A stretch of DNA of 64,000 bases from Trinickia mobilis (GCF_017315705.1 NZ_JAFLRF010000034.1:1-64000), one strand, 5' to 3'; positions 27,412 to 40,053 are shown, counted from the stretch's first letter. Numbers and translations: made by a program. Notes: generated by a model from the letters alone, not told the origin.

Positions 27412-28275
27412 ATGAGCATCGTCAATCTCGCCGCCTACCAATTCGCCACGCTCGACGCCATCCCGGAATGGCGTCCGCTCGTCACCGAAAAGTGCGTGGC
27501 GCTAGGGCTGCGGGGCACGATCCTGCTTGCGCCCGAAGGCATCAATCTCTTCATCGCCGGCACGCCGGAAGCTGCCCGCGAATTCATCGGCTACCTTCGC
27601 CGCGATCCGCTTTTCGAGGGCAAATTCGCCGACCTGCAGTTCAAGGAAAGCGTGTCGGAAACGCAGCCGTTCAAGCGCATGCTCGTCAAGATCAAGCGCG
27701 AAATCATCACGATGAACAAACCGGCGATCAAGCCCGAACTGGGCCGTGCGCCGTCCGTCGACGCTCCCACGCTCAAGGCCTGGCTCGACCGCGGCCACGA
27801 CGACGAAGGCCGCCCCGTCGTGATGCTCGATACGCGCAACGCGTTCGAAGTCGACGTCGGCACCTTCGATCACGCGCTCGACTACCGCATCACGAAGTTC
27901 AGCGAGTTTCCGGAAGTGATCGAGAAGAACCGCGCAGACCTCGAAGGCAAGACCGTCGTGTCGTTCTGCACCGGCGGGATTCGCTGCGAGAAGGCCGCGA
28001 TTCACATGAAGGAGGTCGGCGTCGAGAACGTCTACCAGCTCGAAGGCGGCATTCTCAAATACTTCGAGGAAGTCGGCGGCGCCCACTATCACGGCGAATG
28101 CTTCGTGTTCGACTACCGCACCGCGCTCAATCCGCAGCTCGAACCGACTGCCACCGAGCAATGCTTCAGCTGCCGCGCGGTCGTCACGCCCGAGGCGCAG
28201 AAGTCGCCGCTCTACGCGCCGGGCAAGACGTGCCCCGCGTGCCATCCGCGGAAGGACGCCGCGCGCGCGGCTTGA
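27412..28275 (+). CDS. trhO: tRNA uridine(34) hydroxylase TrhO (rhodanese-like)
   Basis: 287-aa enzyme that makes 5-hydroxyuridine at the tRNA wobble position. Layout: N-terminal acylphosphatase-like domain ([16 protein letters not shown]), central rhodanese domain with the active-site loop [11 protein letters not shown] (Cys186), and a C-terminal cysteine cluster CFSCRAV...CPACHP that looks like a zinc site. ATG at 27412 is chosen because YceA-family proteins begin here ([14 protein letters not shown]). Its stop overlaps the gluQ start by one base, so two tRNA-modifying enzymes form one operon. Confidence 0.93.
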   Translation: MSIVNLAAYQFATLDAIPEWRPLVTEKCVALGLRGTILLAPEGINLFIAGTPEAAREFIGYLRRDPLFEGKFADLQFKESVSETQPFKRMLVKIKREIITMNKPAIKPELGRAPSVDAPTLKAWLDRGHDDEGRPVVMLDTRNAFEVDVGTFDHALDYRITKFSEFPEVIEKNRADLEGKTVVSFCTGGIRCEKAAIHMKEVGVENVYQLEGGILKYFEEVGGAHYHGECFVFDYRTALNPQLEPTATEQCFSCRAVVTPEAQKSPLYAPGKTCPACHPRKDAARAA

Positions 28276-29180
28276 TGACCGGGTCAATGCCCTATCGCGG
28301 CCGCTTCGCGCCGTCGCCTACCGGGCCGCTGCACTTCGGCTCGCTCGTCGGTGCATTGGCGAGTTATCTCGATGCGCGCGCGCATCGCGGCGCTTGGCTC
28401 GTGCGGATCGAGGATATCGACGGTCCGCGCAACGTGCCCGGTGCGGCGGAAGACATCCTCGCCATGCTGGAGCGCTTCGGCATGCGTGCCGACGAACCGC
28501 CCATCTGGCAAAGCACGCGCACCGCGCGCTACCGGCAAGCGTTTGACGCGCTCGATCGAGCGGGCTTCGTCTACCCATGCGGGTGCACGCGCAAGGAAAT
28601 CGCCGACTCGCTACTCAACGCGCACGCGCGCAACACGACGCTCGCCTACCCCGGCACGTGCCGTCACGGCCTGAACGGCAAACCCGCGCGCGCATGGCGC
28701 CTGCGCGTGCCCGACGGCGATGCGGCGATCGTCACGCTCGACGATCGCTGGCAGCACGCGCAAACGCAAAATCTCGCGACGGACGTCGGCGATTTCGTCT
28801 TGAAGCGTGCGGATGGGCAATGGGCGTATCAGTTGGCGGTCGTCGTCGACGATGCCGATAGCGGTATCACGCACGTGGTGCGCGGCGCGGACCTGCTCGA
28901 TTCGACCGCGCGTCAGATTTATTTGCAGCGCTGCCTTGGCGTGGCGACACCGGCCTATCTGCACGTGCCGGTGGTAGTCGACGAGGAAGGGGAAAAGCTC
29001 AGCAAGCAGACCGGCGCGGCGGCGCTCGATGCGGGCGATCCGCTGCCCATGCTCGGCATTGCGGCGCGCCACCTTGGGCTCGAACTCGGCGCGCCCACCC
29101 GGGCCTCACGCGATGCCTTCTACGCGCAAGCCACGGCGCTCTGGGCGAAACGCTTCGTCGAAGCGCAAGAAACGGACTAA
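28275..29180 (+). CDS. gluQ: Glutamyl-Q tRNA(Asp) synthetase
   Basis: Paralogue of the glutamyl-tRNA synthetase catalytic core that attaches glutamate to queuosine 34 of tRNA-Asp. 301 aa, lacking an anticodon-binding domain. The HIGH-like motif is [10 protein letters not shown] near 15-24, the zinc-binding cysteines appear in YPCGCTRKE and YPGTCRHG, and the KMSKS-like loop is EKLSKQTGA near 239. ATG 28275 overlaps the trhO stop (TGATG). The pair trhO-gluQ suggests linked wobble modification. Confidence 0.95.
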   Translation: MTGSMPYRGRFAPSPTGPLHFGSLVGALASYLDARAHRGAWLVRIEDIDGPRNVPGAAEDILAMLERFGMRADEPPIWQSTRTARYRQAFDALDRAGFVYPCGCTRKEIADSLLNAHARNTTLAYPGTCRHGLNGKPARAWRLRVPDGDAAIVTLDDRWQHAQTQNLATDVGDFVLKRADGQWAYQLAVVVDDADSGITHVVRGADLLDSTARQIYLQRCLGVATPAYLHVPVVVDEEGEKLSKQTGAAALDAGDPLPMLGIAARHLGLELGAPTRASRDAFYAQATALWAKRFVEAQETD

Positions 29181-29293
29181 ATTGCGCGAGCGTTGTGATC
29201 GGCCGTTCGGCCTTCAGCGATTGCCCAGCCAGCTAGTGCTTCGCCGGGTTCGTCGGGCGGCTTTCCTAACGGCGAGCCGCCACGCCCGGGCTA

Positions 29294-30733
<1,440 letters not shown>

Positions 30734-31166
30734 GGTGGCTTTCGCTAAAAATGCGCCGTGGGGCGTCGTGTCGGTGAAGCGCGGACGGCAGCGGCCACAG
30801 CCGCTCGAAGGCATCGGAATGAAGGTGGAGCGACGGCTGCTCGATGCACTCCCGATGCGGCGTCGACAATCAACGCCGAGCAACCTCGAACTCATCGGGA
30901 CACGTCAGGCGCTCGATACATAGGCGCCGCAGACTCAAGCCATATCGTGCAATCGGCCCTGACGGCTCGCCCGGACCAACCGGACGGGCACCAAGCAATT
31001 CGACCGAACGTGTGGCCGGCTCCAGCCGGCGGACGTCCGCAGCGCGGAACCCCGCCGGAAAGGCCGGTATTGTAGCACCGCACCGCTCGCGCCCGCCGAC
31101 GCTCGCGTGAGCGGCACAAAATGCTCACCAGCGTAGCCGCCGCAGACGGCAACGGCGTGACAGCGC
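30734..31166. other. 433-bp region between rhlE and the aldehyde dehydrogenase gene
   Basis: No credible gene. On the minus strand a TACAAT hexamer (31069-31074) could start the rhlE transcript, giving a 5' leader of about 330 nt. No known leader motif was recognised, and the -35 position is weak. Confidence 0.45.
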
Positions 31167-32603
31167 TCAGCGCAGCTCGCGCATCACCATGAGGCGCAGC
31201 TCGGTCATGTCCTCGATCGCGTAGCGGATGCCCTCGCGCCCGAGGCCCGAATCCTTGACCCCGCCATACGGCATGTTGTCGACGCGGAACGACGGCACGT
31301 CGTTGATCACGACGCCGCCCACATCCAGCACGTCCCACGCGCGGTGCGCGTGCGCGAGCGAATCGGTGAACACGCCTGCCTGCAGGCCGAAGTCGCTGTC
31401 GTTGACCGTCAGCAGCGCCTGATCGAAATCGCTGAACTTCTCGATGACGGCGACCGGCCCGAACGCTTCCTTGCGGTACAGGTCCTGATCGCGATGCACG
31501 CCTTCGAGGAGCGTCGCTTCGAACATCGCGCCGTCCACCTTGCCGCCCGCGACGATCTTCGCGCCCGCGAGCACGGCCTGCTCCATCCATCCGGCGAGCC
31601 GGTTCGACTCGGATTCCGAGATCATCGGTCCGACGAAAGTCTGCGGGTCTTTCGGGTCGCCCATCTTGAGCGACTTCGTTTTCGCGATCAGCTTTTCGCG
31701 CAGCGCGTCGTAGATGTCGACGTGCGCGAGAATCCGCTGCACGCCGATGCAGCTCTGCCCCGACTGATAGAACGCACCGAACGCGAGGCGCTCTACCACG
31801 TAGTCGAGCCGGTCGTGCTGATCGCCGTCGACGATCGCCGCCGCGTTGCCGCCCAGCTCCAGAATCACCTTCTTCTTGCCGGCCTTCTTCTTGAGCTCCC
31901 AGCCGACCGCGGGCGACCCGGTGAAGGACAGCAGCTTGAAGCGCTCGTCGGTCGTGAAGAGGTCCGCGCCGTCGCGATGCGCGGGCAGGATCGAGAACGC
32001 GCCTTCCGGCAGATCGGTCTGTGCGAGGACCTCGCCCATGATCAGCGCGCCGATCGGCGTGCGGCTCGCGGGCTTCAGCACGAACGGGCAGCCGGCCGCG
32101 ATCGCGGGCGCGACCTTGTGGGCGGCGAGGTTCAGCGGGAAGTTGAACGGCGAGATGAACGAGCACGGCCCGATCGGCACGCGCTTCGCGTAGCCGTGAT
32201 AGCCGCGCGCGCGCGGCGAAATCTCCAGATTGATGATCTCGCCGTCGATGCGGACCGCTTCCTCGGACGCCACCTTGAACGTATCGATCAGGCGCGTCAC
32301 TTCGCCTTTCGAGTCGTTGATCGGCTTGCCGGCCTCGATGCATAGCGCCATCGCCAGCTCGTCGAAGCGCTCGCGAAAGCGCTTCACGCAGTGCTCGAGC
32401 ACCGCCTGGCGCGCGTACGGCGGGAATTCGCGCAGCGCGTGCTGCGCGCTGACCGCGCGGCCGATCGCTTCGTCGATGGCCTTGGCATCCGCCATCGCGA
32501 CGCGGGTCGCGACTTCGCCGGTGAATTTATCGGTGACCTCGAGATCCGTATTGGCCTCGACGGGCCGGTTCGCGAGGTAGTACGGGTAAGTCTTCTGCAA
32601 CAT
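31167..32603 (-). CDS. NAD(P)-dependent aldehyde dehydrogenase
   Basis: 478-aa enzyme of the aldehyde dehydrogenase superfamily. Asn154 in SPFNFPLN, Glu249 in ELGGN and the nucleophile Cys285 in GQSCIG are all in place. The ATG at 32603 follows AAGGAGA and gives MLQKTYPYYLAN; the annotated longer frame is dropped. It lies 84 bp downstream of the acetolactate synthase gene on the same strand, so they are probably an operon. Overall form resembles GapN or phosphonoacetaldehyde/lactaldehyde dehydrogenase branches, but the substrate cannot be assigned. Confidence 0.88.
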   Translation of the reverse strand: MLQKTYPYYLANRPVEANTDLEVTDKFTGEVATRVAMADAKAIDEAIGRAVSAQHALREFPPYARQAVLEHCVKRFRERFDELAMALCIEAGKPINDSKGEVTRLIDTFKVASEEAVRIDGEIINLEISPRARGYHGYAKRVPIGPCSFISPFNFPLNLAAHKVAPAIAAGCPFVLKPASRTPIGALIMGEVLAQTDLPEGAFSILPAHRDGADLFTTDERFKLLSFTGSPAVGWELKKKAGKKKVILELGGNAAAIVDGDQHDRLDYVVERLAFGAFYQSGQSCIGVQRILAHVDIYDALREKLIAKTKSLKMGDPKDPQTFVGPMISESESNRLAGWMEQAVLAGAKIVAGGKVDGAMFEATLLEGVHRDQDLYRKEAFGPVAVIEKFSDFDQALLTVNDSDFGLQAGVFTDSLAHAHRAWDVLDVGGVVINDVPSFRVDNMPYGGVKDSGLGREGIRYAIEDMTELRLMVMRELR

Positions 32604-32687
32604 GACACGTTCTCCTTGGTGCGATGCGCGTGACTGAGCGTAACTCAGCGTGGCCACGCGTCGTGATGGCTCGGCCGCAGACTGGCC

Positions 32688-34352
32688 TCAAATCGCCAAA
32701 GCGGCGCTCAAGCGCTTGATTTCGCGGTTGAGGACCCGCTCGTTGTCGGAGTAGTCGATCGGCACGTCGACCAGGTGCACGCCCGGCGTCGCGAAGCACT
32801 CGCGGATCAGGGGCGCGAACGCGTCCGCCGATTCCACGCGGTGCCCTTGTGCGCCGTAGCTCTGCGCGTACGCGACAAAGTCGGGGTTCGCAAGCGTCAT
32901 GCCGTAGTCGGGGAAATTCATGTTTTCCTGCTTCCAGCGGATCATCCCGAACGCGTCGTCGCGCACGACCAGGATCACGAGATCGAGCTTGAGACGCACC
33001 GCCGTCTCCAGTTCCTGCGAATTCATCATGAAGCCGCCGTCGCCGCAGATCGCCATCACCTTGCGCGCCGGGTGGACGATCTTGGTCGCGATCGCCGACG
33101 GCAGCCCCGCCCCCATCGACGCGAGCGCGTTGTCGAGCAACAGCGCATTCGGCTCGTGCGCGCGGTAGTAGCGCGCGAACCAGATCTTGTACATGCCGTT
33201 GTCCAGACAAATGATGCCGTCCCCGGACATCTCCTCCTGCACGTCGTGGACGATCCGCACCGGGTAGAGCGGGAAGCGCTCGTCGTGCTGGCCTTTCGCG
33301 AGATGCGCGTCGAAGTGCGCCTTGATGTCCATGAAGCGCGAAAAGTCCCATTTGGCCGCTTCGCGCTTCTGTTTCAGGCTTTCCTTCATCTGCCAGACCG
33401 CGTTCGCGATATCGCCGACCACCTCGATCTGCGGGAAATAGACCGGGTCGACCTGCGCGCCGAGAAAGTTCACATGAATCACGGTCTTGTCGCCGGCATC
33501 GGCGCTGCGCATGAAGAACGGCGGCTTCTCGATCACATCGTGGCCGACGTTGATGATGCAGTCGGCGTGGTCGATCGCGCGGTGGACGAAGTCGCCGTCC
33601 GAGAGCGTGGCGTTGCCGAGCCACAGCGGATGCGATTCGTCGATGACGCCCTTGCCCATCTGCGTCGTGAAGAACGGGATGCCGATCTGGTCGACGAATT
33701 CGCCGAGCACGGTGCGCGTCGTCGTGCGGTTGCCGCCCGCGCCCACCATCAGGAGCGGCCGCTTGGCGGCGACGATCGCCGCGACCGCGCGCTCCACCGC
33801 CTTGTCCTCGGCGACCGGGCGGCGGCTGTAGCTCTTCGGAATCGGCTTGCCGTCGCCCTCTTCGTGCGCGACGTCCTCGGGCAATTCGAGGTGCACGGCG
33901 CCGGGGCGCTCGTCCTCCGCGCGCCGGAACGCCTCGCGCACGGTCGCCGGAATATTGCCGATCGAGACGATCTGCCGCGTGTATTTCGTCAGCGGCTCCA
34001 TCATCCGCACGACGTCGACGATCTGAAAGTGCCCCTGCTTGCTCGACTTGATCGGCTTTTGGCCCGTGACCATCAGCATCGGCATGCCGCCCAGCTGCGC
34101 GTACGCGGCGGCCGTGACGAAGTTGGTGGCGCCGGGCCCGAGCGTCGACAGGCAAACGCCCGTGCGGCCGGTCAGGCGCCCGTATGTTGCCGCCATGAAG
34201 CCCGCCGCCTGTTCGTGGCGCGTCAGCACGAGCTTGATTCTCGAGCGGCGCAGCGACTCGAGCAGATCGAGGTTTTCTTCACCGGGAATCCCGAACACGT
34301 ACTCGACGTTTTCGGCTTCCAGCGCCTTGACGAATAGATCCGATGCTTTCAT
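32688..34352 (-). CDS. alsS: Acetolactate synthase, catabolic AlsS type
   Basis: 554-aa thiamine-diphosphate enzyme that joins two pyruvates into acetolactate. The ThDP-activating Glu47 (TRHEQAA) and the cofactor motif GDGGFMMNSQE near 440 are present; STLGPGATN and VTGQKPIKSSKQGHFQ match the catabolic AlsS rather than the FAD-dependent anabolic IlvB group, and there is no small subunit gene. The ATG at 34352 has GAGG upstream. No acetolactate decarboxylase is next to it; instead an aldehyde dehydrogenase follows. A related sulfoacetaldehyde acetyltransferase is less likely from the motifs, but not excluded. Confidence 0.87.
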   Translation of the reverse strand: MKASDLFVKALEAENVEYVFGIPGEENLDLLESLRRSRIKLVLTRHEQAAGFMAATYGRLTGRTGVCLSTLGPGATNFVTAAAYAQLGGMPMLMVTGQKPIKSSKQGHFQIVDVVRMMEPLTKYTRQIVSIGNIPATVREAFRRAEDERPGAVHLELPEDVAHEEGDGKPIPKSYSRRPVAEDKAVERAVAAIVAAKRPLLMVGAGGNRTTTRTVLGEFVDQIGIPFFTTQMGKGVIDESHPLWLGNATLSDGDFVHRAIDHADCIINVGHDVIEKPPFFMRSADAGDKTVIHVNFLGAQVDPVYFPQIEVVGDIANAVWQMKESLKQKREAAKWDFSRFMDIKAHFDAHLAKGQHDERFPLYPVRIVHDVQEEMSGDGIICLDNGMYKIWFARYYRAHEPNALLLDNALASMGAGLPSAIATKIVHPARKVMAICGDGGFMMNSQELETAVRLKLDLVILVVRDDAFGMIRWKQENMNFPDYGMTLANPDFVAYAQSYGAQGHRVESADAFAPLIRECFATPGVHLVDVPIDYSDNERVLNREIKRLSAALAI

Positions 34353-34813
34353 GAGCGGCCTCGCTTGGGACGACGCGCAGGGCCCTGCCCCGCGCCAGCG
34401 GGCCATGGAACGAACCGTCGACGCCGCGCTGATCCGCCGCGCCGGACGAAGACGCCGCGCGTGCGCCGCGAGGCAACGCACGCCGGCCGTTCACGGCCCA
34501 TCGATAGGAGAAGCGCGCCCGCCTAAGCGGCCGGGAGTTGGCCGAATACGGCGGAAGCGAAGTTTGATTCTAGGGGATTGGGGCGGGTCGCGCAGCGAGC
34601 GGCGCACGAGCTGCGGGAAAGCGGGACGCTCACGCCGAAGCGCCGCGCTTGCGGCTTCAGCGCAGCGTCACGCAGCCGGCGAGGATGGGCGGCGCATTCG
34701 CGCCCGCCATCTCGTCATAGAGACCGGCCTGCAGCCCTTTGGTCCACCCGGTGTAGCTCTCGGCCCGATATTTCGCGCCGGACGCCGCGAGCCTGCGGGC
34801 GCCGATCGGACCG
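34353..34813. other. 461-bp region between alsS and purT, with a possible gene remnant
   Basis: On the minus strand 34657-34812 holds an open stretch ending in YTGWTKGLQAGLYDEM and ILAGCVTLR before a TGA, with protein-like codon use but no start codon near a ribosome-binding site. It abuts the purT 3' end. It may be the tail of a lost gene; evidence is weak. The rest is the alsS leader, with nothing recognised. Confidence 0.3.
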
Positions 34814-36028
34814 TCAGCCCGCCGATACCGGCCGCACCTTGGCCGCCGCGGCCTTCGCGCGTTCGCGCGCCGCTTCGATATCGTTGCCCGTCGCGAGCGC
34901 GACGCCCATGCGGCGCTTCTTGAAGCTTTCCGGCTTGCCGAAGAGGCGCAGGTCGGTGAACGGCACCGCGAGCGCTTCACGCACGCCCTCGAACGCGATG
35001 CCCGCTTCTTCGAGGCCGCCGTAGATCACGGCCGAAGCACCCGGCGCGGAGAGCGACGTGTCCACCGGCAGGCCGAGAATCGCGCGCGCATGCAGCTCGA
35101 ACTCGGAAAAGCGCTGCGAGCACAGCGTGACGAGCCCGGTGTCGTGCGGACGCGGGCTCACTTCCGAGAACCACACGTCGTCGCCGCGCACGAACAGCTC
35201 GACGCCGAACAGCCCGCGGCCGCCGAGCGCCGCCGTCACCTTGTGCGCGATGTCGCGCGAACGTTCGAGCGCGACGGCGCTCATCGGCTGCGGCTGCCAC
35301 GATTCGACGTAGTCGCCCGCCACTTGCACATGGCCAACCGGCTCGCAGAAGTACGTCTCCGTATTGCCGTTTGCGGGATCGATCGCGCGCACGGTGAGCT
35401 GGGTGATCTCGTAGTCGAAGTCGATGAAGCCCTCGACGATCACGCGCCCGTGGTTCACGCGGCCGCCTGCCATCGCGTACCGCCACGCGGGCTCGACGTC
35501 GGCATCGCCCTTGAGCACCGACTGCCCCTTGCCCGACGACGACATCACCGGCTTCACGACGCACGGATAGCCGATCGGCGCGACCGCCGCCTTCAGTTCG
35601 CCGAGCGACTGCGCGAACGCATAGGGCGACGTGGCGAGCCCAAGCTCTTCGGCGGCAAGGCGCCGGATGCCTTCGCGATTCATCGTGAGCTGGGTCGCGC
35701 GCGCGGTGGGGATGACTTCGGCGAGGCCGGCGGCTTCGATCTCGGCGAGCGCATCGGTGGCGATCGCTTCGATTTCCGGCACGATCAGATGCGGCTTCTC
35801 CGCTTTGACGAGATCGACGAGCGCGCTGCGGTCCGTCATGTCGATGACGTGCGCGCGATGCGCGACCTGATGGCCGGGCGCGTTCGGATAGCGATCGACG
35901 GCGATCACTTCGACGCCGAGCCGCTGCAGCGCGATGACGACTTCCTTGCCCAGCTCGCCCGCGCCGAGCAGCATGACGCGCGTGGCCGATTTCGACAGCG
36001 GCGTGCCGATGCGTTGACCGATCTGCAT
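34814..36028 (-). CDS. purT: Formate-dependent phosphoribosylglycinamide formyltransferase
   Basis: ATP-grasp enzyme converting GAR to FGAR with formate and ATP, the folate-free alternative to PurN. 404 aa (E. coli 392). N-terminal Rossmann-like part ([21 protein letters not shown]), ATP-grasp motif [14 protein letters not shown] near 156-169, and [12 protein letters not shown] near 285. The ATG at 36028 is used; a longer upstream frame enters the divergent META gene region. Serves with purD in purine synthesis. Confidence 0.96.
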   Translation of the reverse strand: MQIGQRIGTPLSKSATRVMLLGAGELGKEVVIALQRLGVEVIAVDRYPNAPGHQVAHRAHVIDMTDRSALVDLVKAEKPHLIVPEIEAIATDALAEIEAAGLAEVIPTARATQLTMNREGIRRLAAEELGLATSPYAFAQSLGELKAAVAPIGYPCVVKPVMSSSGKGQSVLKGDADVEPAWRYAMAGGRVNHGRVIVEGFIDFDYEITQLTVRAIDPANGNTETYFCEPVGHVQVAGDYVESWQPQPMSAVALERSRDIAHKVTAALGGRGLFGVELFVRGDDVWFSEVSPRPHDTGLVTLCSQRFSEFELHARAILGLPVDTSLSAPGASAVIYGGLEEAGIAFEGVREALAVPFTDLRLFGKPESFKKRRMGVALATGNDIEAARERAKAAAAKVRPVSAG

Positions 36029-36177
36029 GAGAATTCCCGAGGTAGCGATGGAGATGAAGCGATGAATGCGCGATGTTAACACTCCGGACCCGCGCGACGG
36101 AACGGCAGACTGCGCAACGCAGCGGCCGCGGAGTGCGTTACCCTTACGCCTTCGCCAGCTTGAAGAGGAACGAGGCC

Positions 36178-36729
36178 ATGCCGAATCAGTCGATCGCGCC
36201 GCGACGCGCAACCGTTTTTGCGCGCGCCAGGATGTCGGCGAGCGCGTTGACCGTCGCCACGCTCGTCGCTGCCTGCGCGATACCGACGCACCCCGATTCG
36301 TCCGCGCCGCCGAGCGACCCGTTCAACCCCGCGGCCACGCAACTGCTCGACGACACGAACTGGCAATTGGCCGAGTGGAAGCATGCCGACGGCACCACGC
36401 GCGCCCTGCCGCAAGCCGACAACGGCACGGACGGCGAAGCGCTCACGCTCGATTTCTCGACTGCCGGCGGCCAGCGCCGCGTAAGCGGCTTTTCGGGCTG
36501 CAACCGCTATATGGGCAGCTATACGCTCAAGAACGGCGGCTTGTCGTTCGGCCCGCTCGCGAGCACGCGCAAGGCGTGTCCATCCGCGGCAGGGGATCTG
36601 GAGCGCGCGTATCTCGACGGCCTCGCGCACGTCGCGAAATCGGGCGTGCAAATGAAGCCGCCGCAGCAATTGCAGATCGTGCTCGAAAGCGGCGACACGC
36701 TGATCTTTTCGCATCCTCGCGGCCAATGA
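36178..36729 (+). CDS. META/HslJ-domain lipoprotein
   Basis: 183-aa predicted lipoprotein. Twin Arg-rich leader, hydrophobic helix and lipobox VAAC (Cys33) are followed by a META domain ([34 protein letters not shown]), the fold of HslJ, a heat-shock protein linked to novobiocin resistance. The ATG at 36178 is preceded by GAGGAACGAGG. It lies 148 bp from purT, divergent. Function beyond a periplasm-facing lipoprotein role is unknown. Confidence 0.85.
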   Translation: MPNQSIAPRRATVFARARMSASALTVATLVAACAIPTHPDSSAPPSDPFNPAATQLLDDTNWQLAEWKHADGTTRALPQADNGTDGEALTLDFSTAGGQRRVSGFSGCNRYMGSYTLKNGGLSFGPLASTRKACPSAAGDLERAYLDGLAHVAKSGVQMKPPQQLQIVLESGDTLIFSHPRGQ

Positions 36730-36944
36730 TCGCAGCGCCCGGCCGACGCCATGTTCCGTCGCGAAGCCTGCACGCCTCGGACGCGTGCAGCCGTTCGCCG
36801 GGCGTGGCCGCGGCGCGCCTTGCACGGATCTTTCGGGCACCCGGCCGGCCGGCCCCTGTCTTAGAAGCGCCTCGCTTCACCGGTTAAACTCGGCGGGTTG
36901 CGCGAGAAACGCGTGTCCGTCCTTCGTCAGTCTCTGGCTCTAGC

Positions 36945-39900
36945 ATGCTGCATACGGTAGTTCTCGGCTGGTTCGGCGTCTCCGCCGTCTGGTTCCTTCC
37001 TCTTTTCTGGCGTCTCGCAAAGTCCGCGCTGCCGGGCGGCGGCGGGCTGCGCGGTCCGGGCACGATTCGCCTGTGGCTCGGCTTCGCGTGCGTGCTGCTC
37101 GCGAGCTGCACGATCGAGGCAAGCCTCGTTTCGAGCGGCACCGACGGGCTCGGCCACGCCCTCGCGGCAGGCTTCCGCCATCTGTTCGGCCGCATCGGCA
37201 CGCCGCTCGTGATGTTCGCGCTCATGTTCGTGAGCGTGCCGTGGCTCATCGGCTTTCGCTGGACCGGCGTGCTGCGCTGGGCCAACGTCGCGTTCGGACT
37301 CGGCTTGCCGCTCGACGGGCAAAAGCGCGACGGCAAACCGCGCGGCCGGCGCGCCGCCGAAGCGCCGGGCGCTTCTGTCGCGAGCGTGAATCCGATGGCG
37401 CCGAAGCAAGGCGGCCGTTACGCGCGGCCGACCGTCTGGCGTCCCCCGGCAGTCTCGCACGGCGGCGGCAGCGGGGCCTTCGAGAGCACGCCGGCAGAAC
37501 CCGCCGCGCCGGCCGGCCGGCTGCGCGATCCGGTGGGGGCTGCGGCGAGCGCGGCCTCGTCCGCAAGTGCGGGTGCGCCGGGCGCCGACGTGCCGGGCGC
37601 CGATGCGCTGATCGGCAGACGCGCAATCGCGGCGATGGGGCCGGCGGCCGCGGCCAGCACGAGCGCACCCCTCGGCGATTTCGCCGCCGGCTTCGGCGCG
37701 ACCGGAAACAGCGCGCCGCGTATGCCGATAAGCGCGCCGAATACGCGCCCCGTCACACTTGGATCGACCGCATCGAAAGCCGCCGAGGCGACGCGGCAAT
37801 ACGCGCCGCCGCGTCCGCCCGTCGCGCCCCGCCCGGCGTCGGCGGCACCGCGCCCGGTGCCTCGCCGCTACCCGGTCACGGCGTCTCGCCAGCCGGACGA
37901 TCCCAAAGCGGCGCCGCCGGCGCCGTCCGCCAGCGTGCAGGAGACGCTGCGCGCGATCGAAGAAAACGCCGCGCGCTGGACGACGCTTGCCGGCGCGAGT
38001 CTCGCGCGCCGCGGCAGCGCGATGGCCGGGGCGGCGTCCGGCGATGCGCCCCCGGCGCCGGGCGGCGAACCGGCTGCGACGGCGTGTGCGCATGCCGTTG
38101 CCGATGAGCCGGTCGTGGCGAACCCAGCCTCCGCCGCCGTCGCACCTGTGCTCGGCGCCCAGGTTGAAGCCCATGCGCAATCGACAGAAGCGGCTCACGC
38201 CACGGAGGTCTTGCAGGCTGAAGAACCTGCCGTGACACCGATCGCAAGCGGACTGGCCCAAGCAGCAGACGCCGCCGAAGAAGGTGGTGTGAGCGCCGCA
38301 CCCGACACGCCACCCGTGCCCGCTCCGGCTGCCAACGACGCCGCGCCGTCGAACGTGGTCCGTTTCCCGGGTGCATCGCTGCCCGGGCCCGCTACCGCCG
38401 TAACCGAGCGTGCCGAGATCGCCCCGCCCGCCGCTTCAGACACGTCCGAGGTGCCCGCCCCGCGCCCTGCCCTGCGCGGCCACGCGCCGACCGAATTCGA
38501 ATTCCACGCGCCGAAGGCATCGTCGGTCGAGCTGCCGTCGCTCGATCTGCTCGAACACGCGGCCGGCGACGTCGAGCCGATCCCCGAAGAGCGCCTCGCC
38601 GAAACCGGCCAGCTGATCGAGCAGCGGCTGCAGGAATTCAAAGTGCCGGTCACGGTGGTCGGCGCCTCGGCCGGTCCGGTCATCACGCGCTTCGAAGTCG
38701 AGCCCGCTCTCGGCGTGCGCGGCAGCCAGATCGTCGGCCTCATGAAGGACCTCTCGCGCGGGCTCGGCCTCACGTCGATCCGCGTGGTCGAGACGATCCC
38801 CGGCAAGACCTGCATGGGCCTCGAATTGCCGAACGCAAGGCGGCAGACGATCCGCCTATCGGAGATCCTCGAAGCGGGCGCCTATCAGAACTCCACGTCG
38901 CAGCTGACGCTCGCGATGGGCAAGGACATCATCGGTCATCCGGTCGTCACCGATCTCGCCAAGGCGCCGCACATGCTCGTTGCCGGCACGACCGGTTCGG
39001 GCAAGTCGGTTGCGATCAACGCGATGATCGTGTCGCTGCTCTACAAGGCGACGCCCGAGGACGTGCGCCTCATCATGATCGATCCGAAAATGCTCGAGCT
39101 CTCCGTCTACGAGGGCATTCCGCATCTGCTCGCACCGGTCGTCACCGACATGAAGCTCGCGGCCAACGCGCTCAACTGGTGCGTCGGCGAGATGGAGAAG
39201 CGTTACAAGCTGATGTCGGCGGTCGGCGTGCGCAATCTTGCGAGCTTCAACCAGAAGGTGCGCGACGCCGAGCGCGCCGAGAAGAAGCTGACCAATCCGT
39301 TCTCGCTCACGCCCGACGCGCCCGAGCCGCTGTCGACGCTGCCGCTCATCGTCGTCGTGATCGACGAGCTGGCCGACTTGATGATGGTCGCCGGCAAGAA
39401 GATCGAGGAGTTGATCGCGCGGCTCGCGCAGAAGGCGCGCGCCGCCGGCATCCATCTGATTCTCGCGACGCAGCGTCCCTCGGTCGACGTGATCACCGGT
39501 CTCATCAAGGCGAACATACCGACCCGTGTCGCTTTCCAGGTGTCGTCGAAGATCGATTCGCGCACCATCCTCGATCAGATGGGCGCCGAGTCGCTGCTCG
39601 GCCAGGGTGACATGCTGTTCCTGCCGCCGGGCACCGGCTACCCGCAGCGCGTACACGGCGCGTTCGTCGCGGACGAGGAAGTGCATCGGATCGTCGAGCA
39701 TTTGAAACAGTTCGGCGAGCCGCAGTACGAGGAAGGCATTCTCGACGGCCCGGCGAGCGAAGGCGCCGCGCAGGACCTGTTCGGCGACGCGCCCGACCCC
39801 GAAGCCGATCCGCTCTACGACGAAGCCGTGGCGTTCGTCGTGCGGACGCGGCGGGCGTCTATCTCGTCGGTGCAGCGTCAGTTGCGCATCGGCTATAACC

Positions 39901-40001
39901 GCGCAGCGCGGCTCGTCGAGCAGATGGAGGCGGCGGGACTGGTGTCGTCGATGGGCATCAACGGCAGCCGCGAAGTGCTGGCGCCGGGACCGGCGGAATA
40001 A
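36945..40001 (+). CDS. ftsK: DNA translocase FtsK/SpoIIIE family
   Basis: 1018-aa septal DNA pump that moves the chromosome terminus during division. The N-terminal membrane region has only about three hydrophobic segments (residues 1-20, 45-62, 86-104). A long Ala/Pro-rich, low-complexity linker follows to about residue 510. The motor domain has Walker [13 protein letters not shown] near 680 and [16 protein letters not shown] near 805; the C-terminal gamma winged helix ([22 protein letters not shown]) would bind KOPS sites. Related Burkholderiales genomes carry more than one FtsK, and this may be the shorter-membrane form. Confidence 0.92.
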   Translation: MLHTVVLGWFGVSAVWFLPLFWRLAKSALPGGGGLRGPGTIRLWLGFACVLLASCTIEASLVSSGTDGLGHALAAGFRHLFGRIGTPLVMFALMFVSVPWLIGFRWTGVLRWANVAFGLGLPLDGQKRDGKPRGRRAAEAPGASVASVNPMAPKQGGRYARPTVWRPPAVSHGGGSGAFESTPAEPAAPAGRLRDPVGAAASAASSASAGAPGADVPGADALIGRRAIAAMGPAAAASTSAPLGDFAAGFGATGNSAPRMPISAPNTRPVTLGSTASKAAEATRQYAPPRPPVAPRPASAAPRPVPRRYPVTASRQPDDPKAAPPAPSASVQETLRAIEENAARWTTLAGASLARRGSAMAGAASGDAPPAPGGEPAATACAHAVADEPVVANPASAAVAPVLGAQVEAHAQSTEAAHATEVLQAEEPAVTPIASGLAQAADAAEEGGVSAAPDTPPVPAPAANDAAPSNVVRFPGASLPGPATAVTERAEIAPPAASDTSEVPAPRPALRGHAPTEFEFHAPKASSVELPSLDLLEHAAGDVEPIPEERLAETGQLIEQRLQEFKVPVTVVGASAGPVITRFEVEPALGVRGSQIVGLMKDLSRGLGLTSIRVVETIPGKTCMGLELPNARRQTIRLSEILEAGAYQNSTSQLTLAMGKDIIGHPVVTDLAKAPHMLVAGTTGSGKSVAINAMIVSLLYKATPEDVRLIMIDPKMLELSVYEGIPHLLAPVVTDMKLAANALNWCVGEMEKRYKLMSAVGVRNLASFNQKVRDAERAEKKLTNPFSLTPDAPEPLSTLPLIVVVIDELADLMMVAGKKIEELIARLAQKARAAGIHLILATQRPSVDVITGLIKANIPTRVAFQVSSKIDSRTILDQMGAESLLGQGDMLFLPPGTGYPQRVHGAFVADEEVHRIVEHLKQFGEPQYEEGILDGPASEGAAQDLFGDAPDPEADPLYDEAVAFVVRTRRASISSVQRQLRIGYNRAARLVEQMEAAGLVSSMGINGSREVLAPGPAE

Positions 40002-40053
40002 GCGGGAAGCGAAAACGGCGGGGGGAGTTGAGCAAAAACGGCAAAAGCGGCAG

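Noticed and set aside
32688-34352. Anabolic acetohydroxyacid synthase (IlvB) or glyoxylate carboligase
   Set aside because: The motifs match the catabolic AlsS type and there is no ilvH-like small subunit gene beside it.
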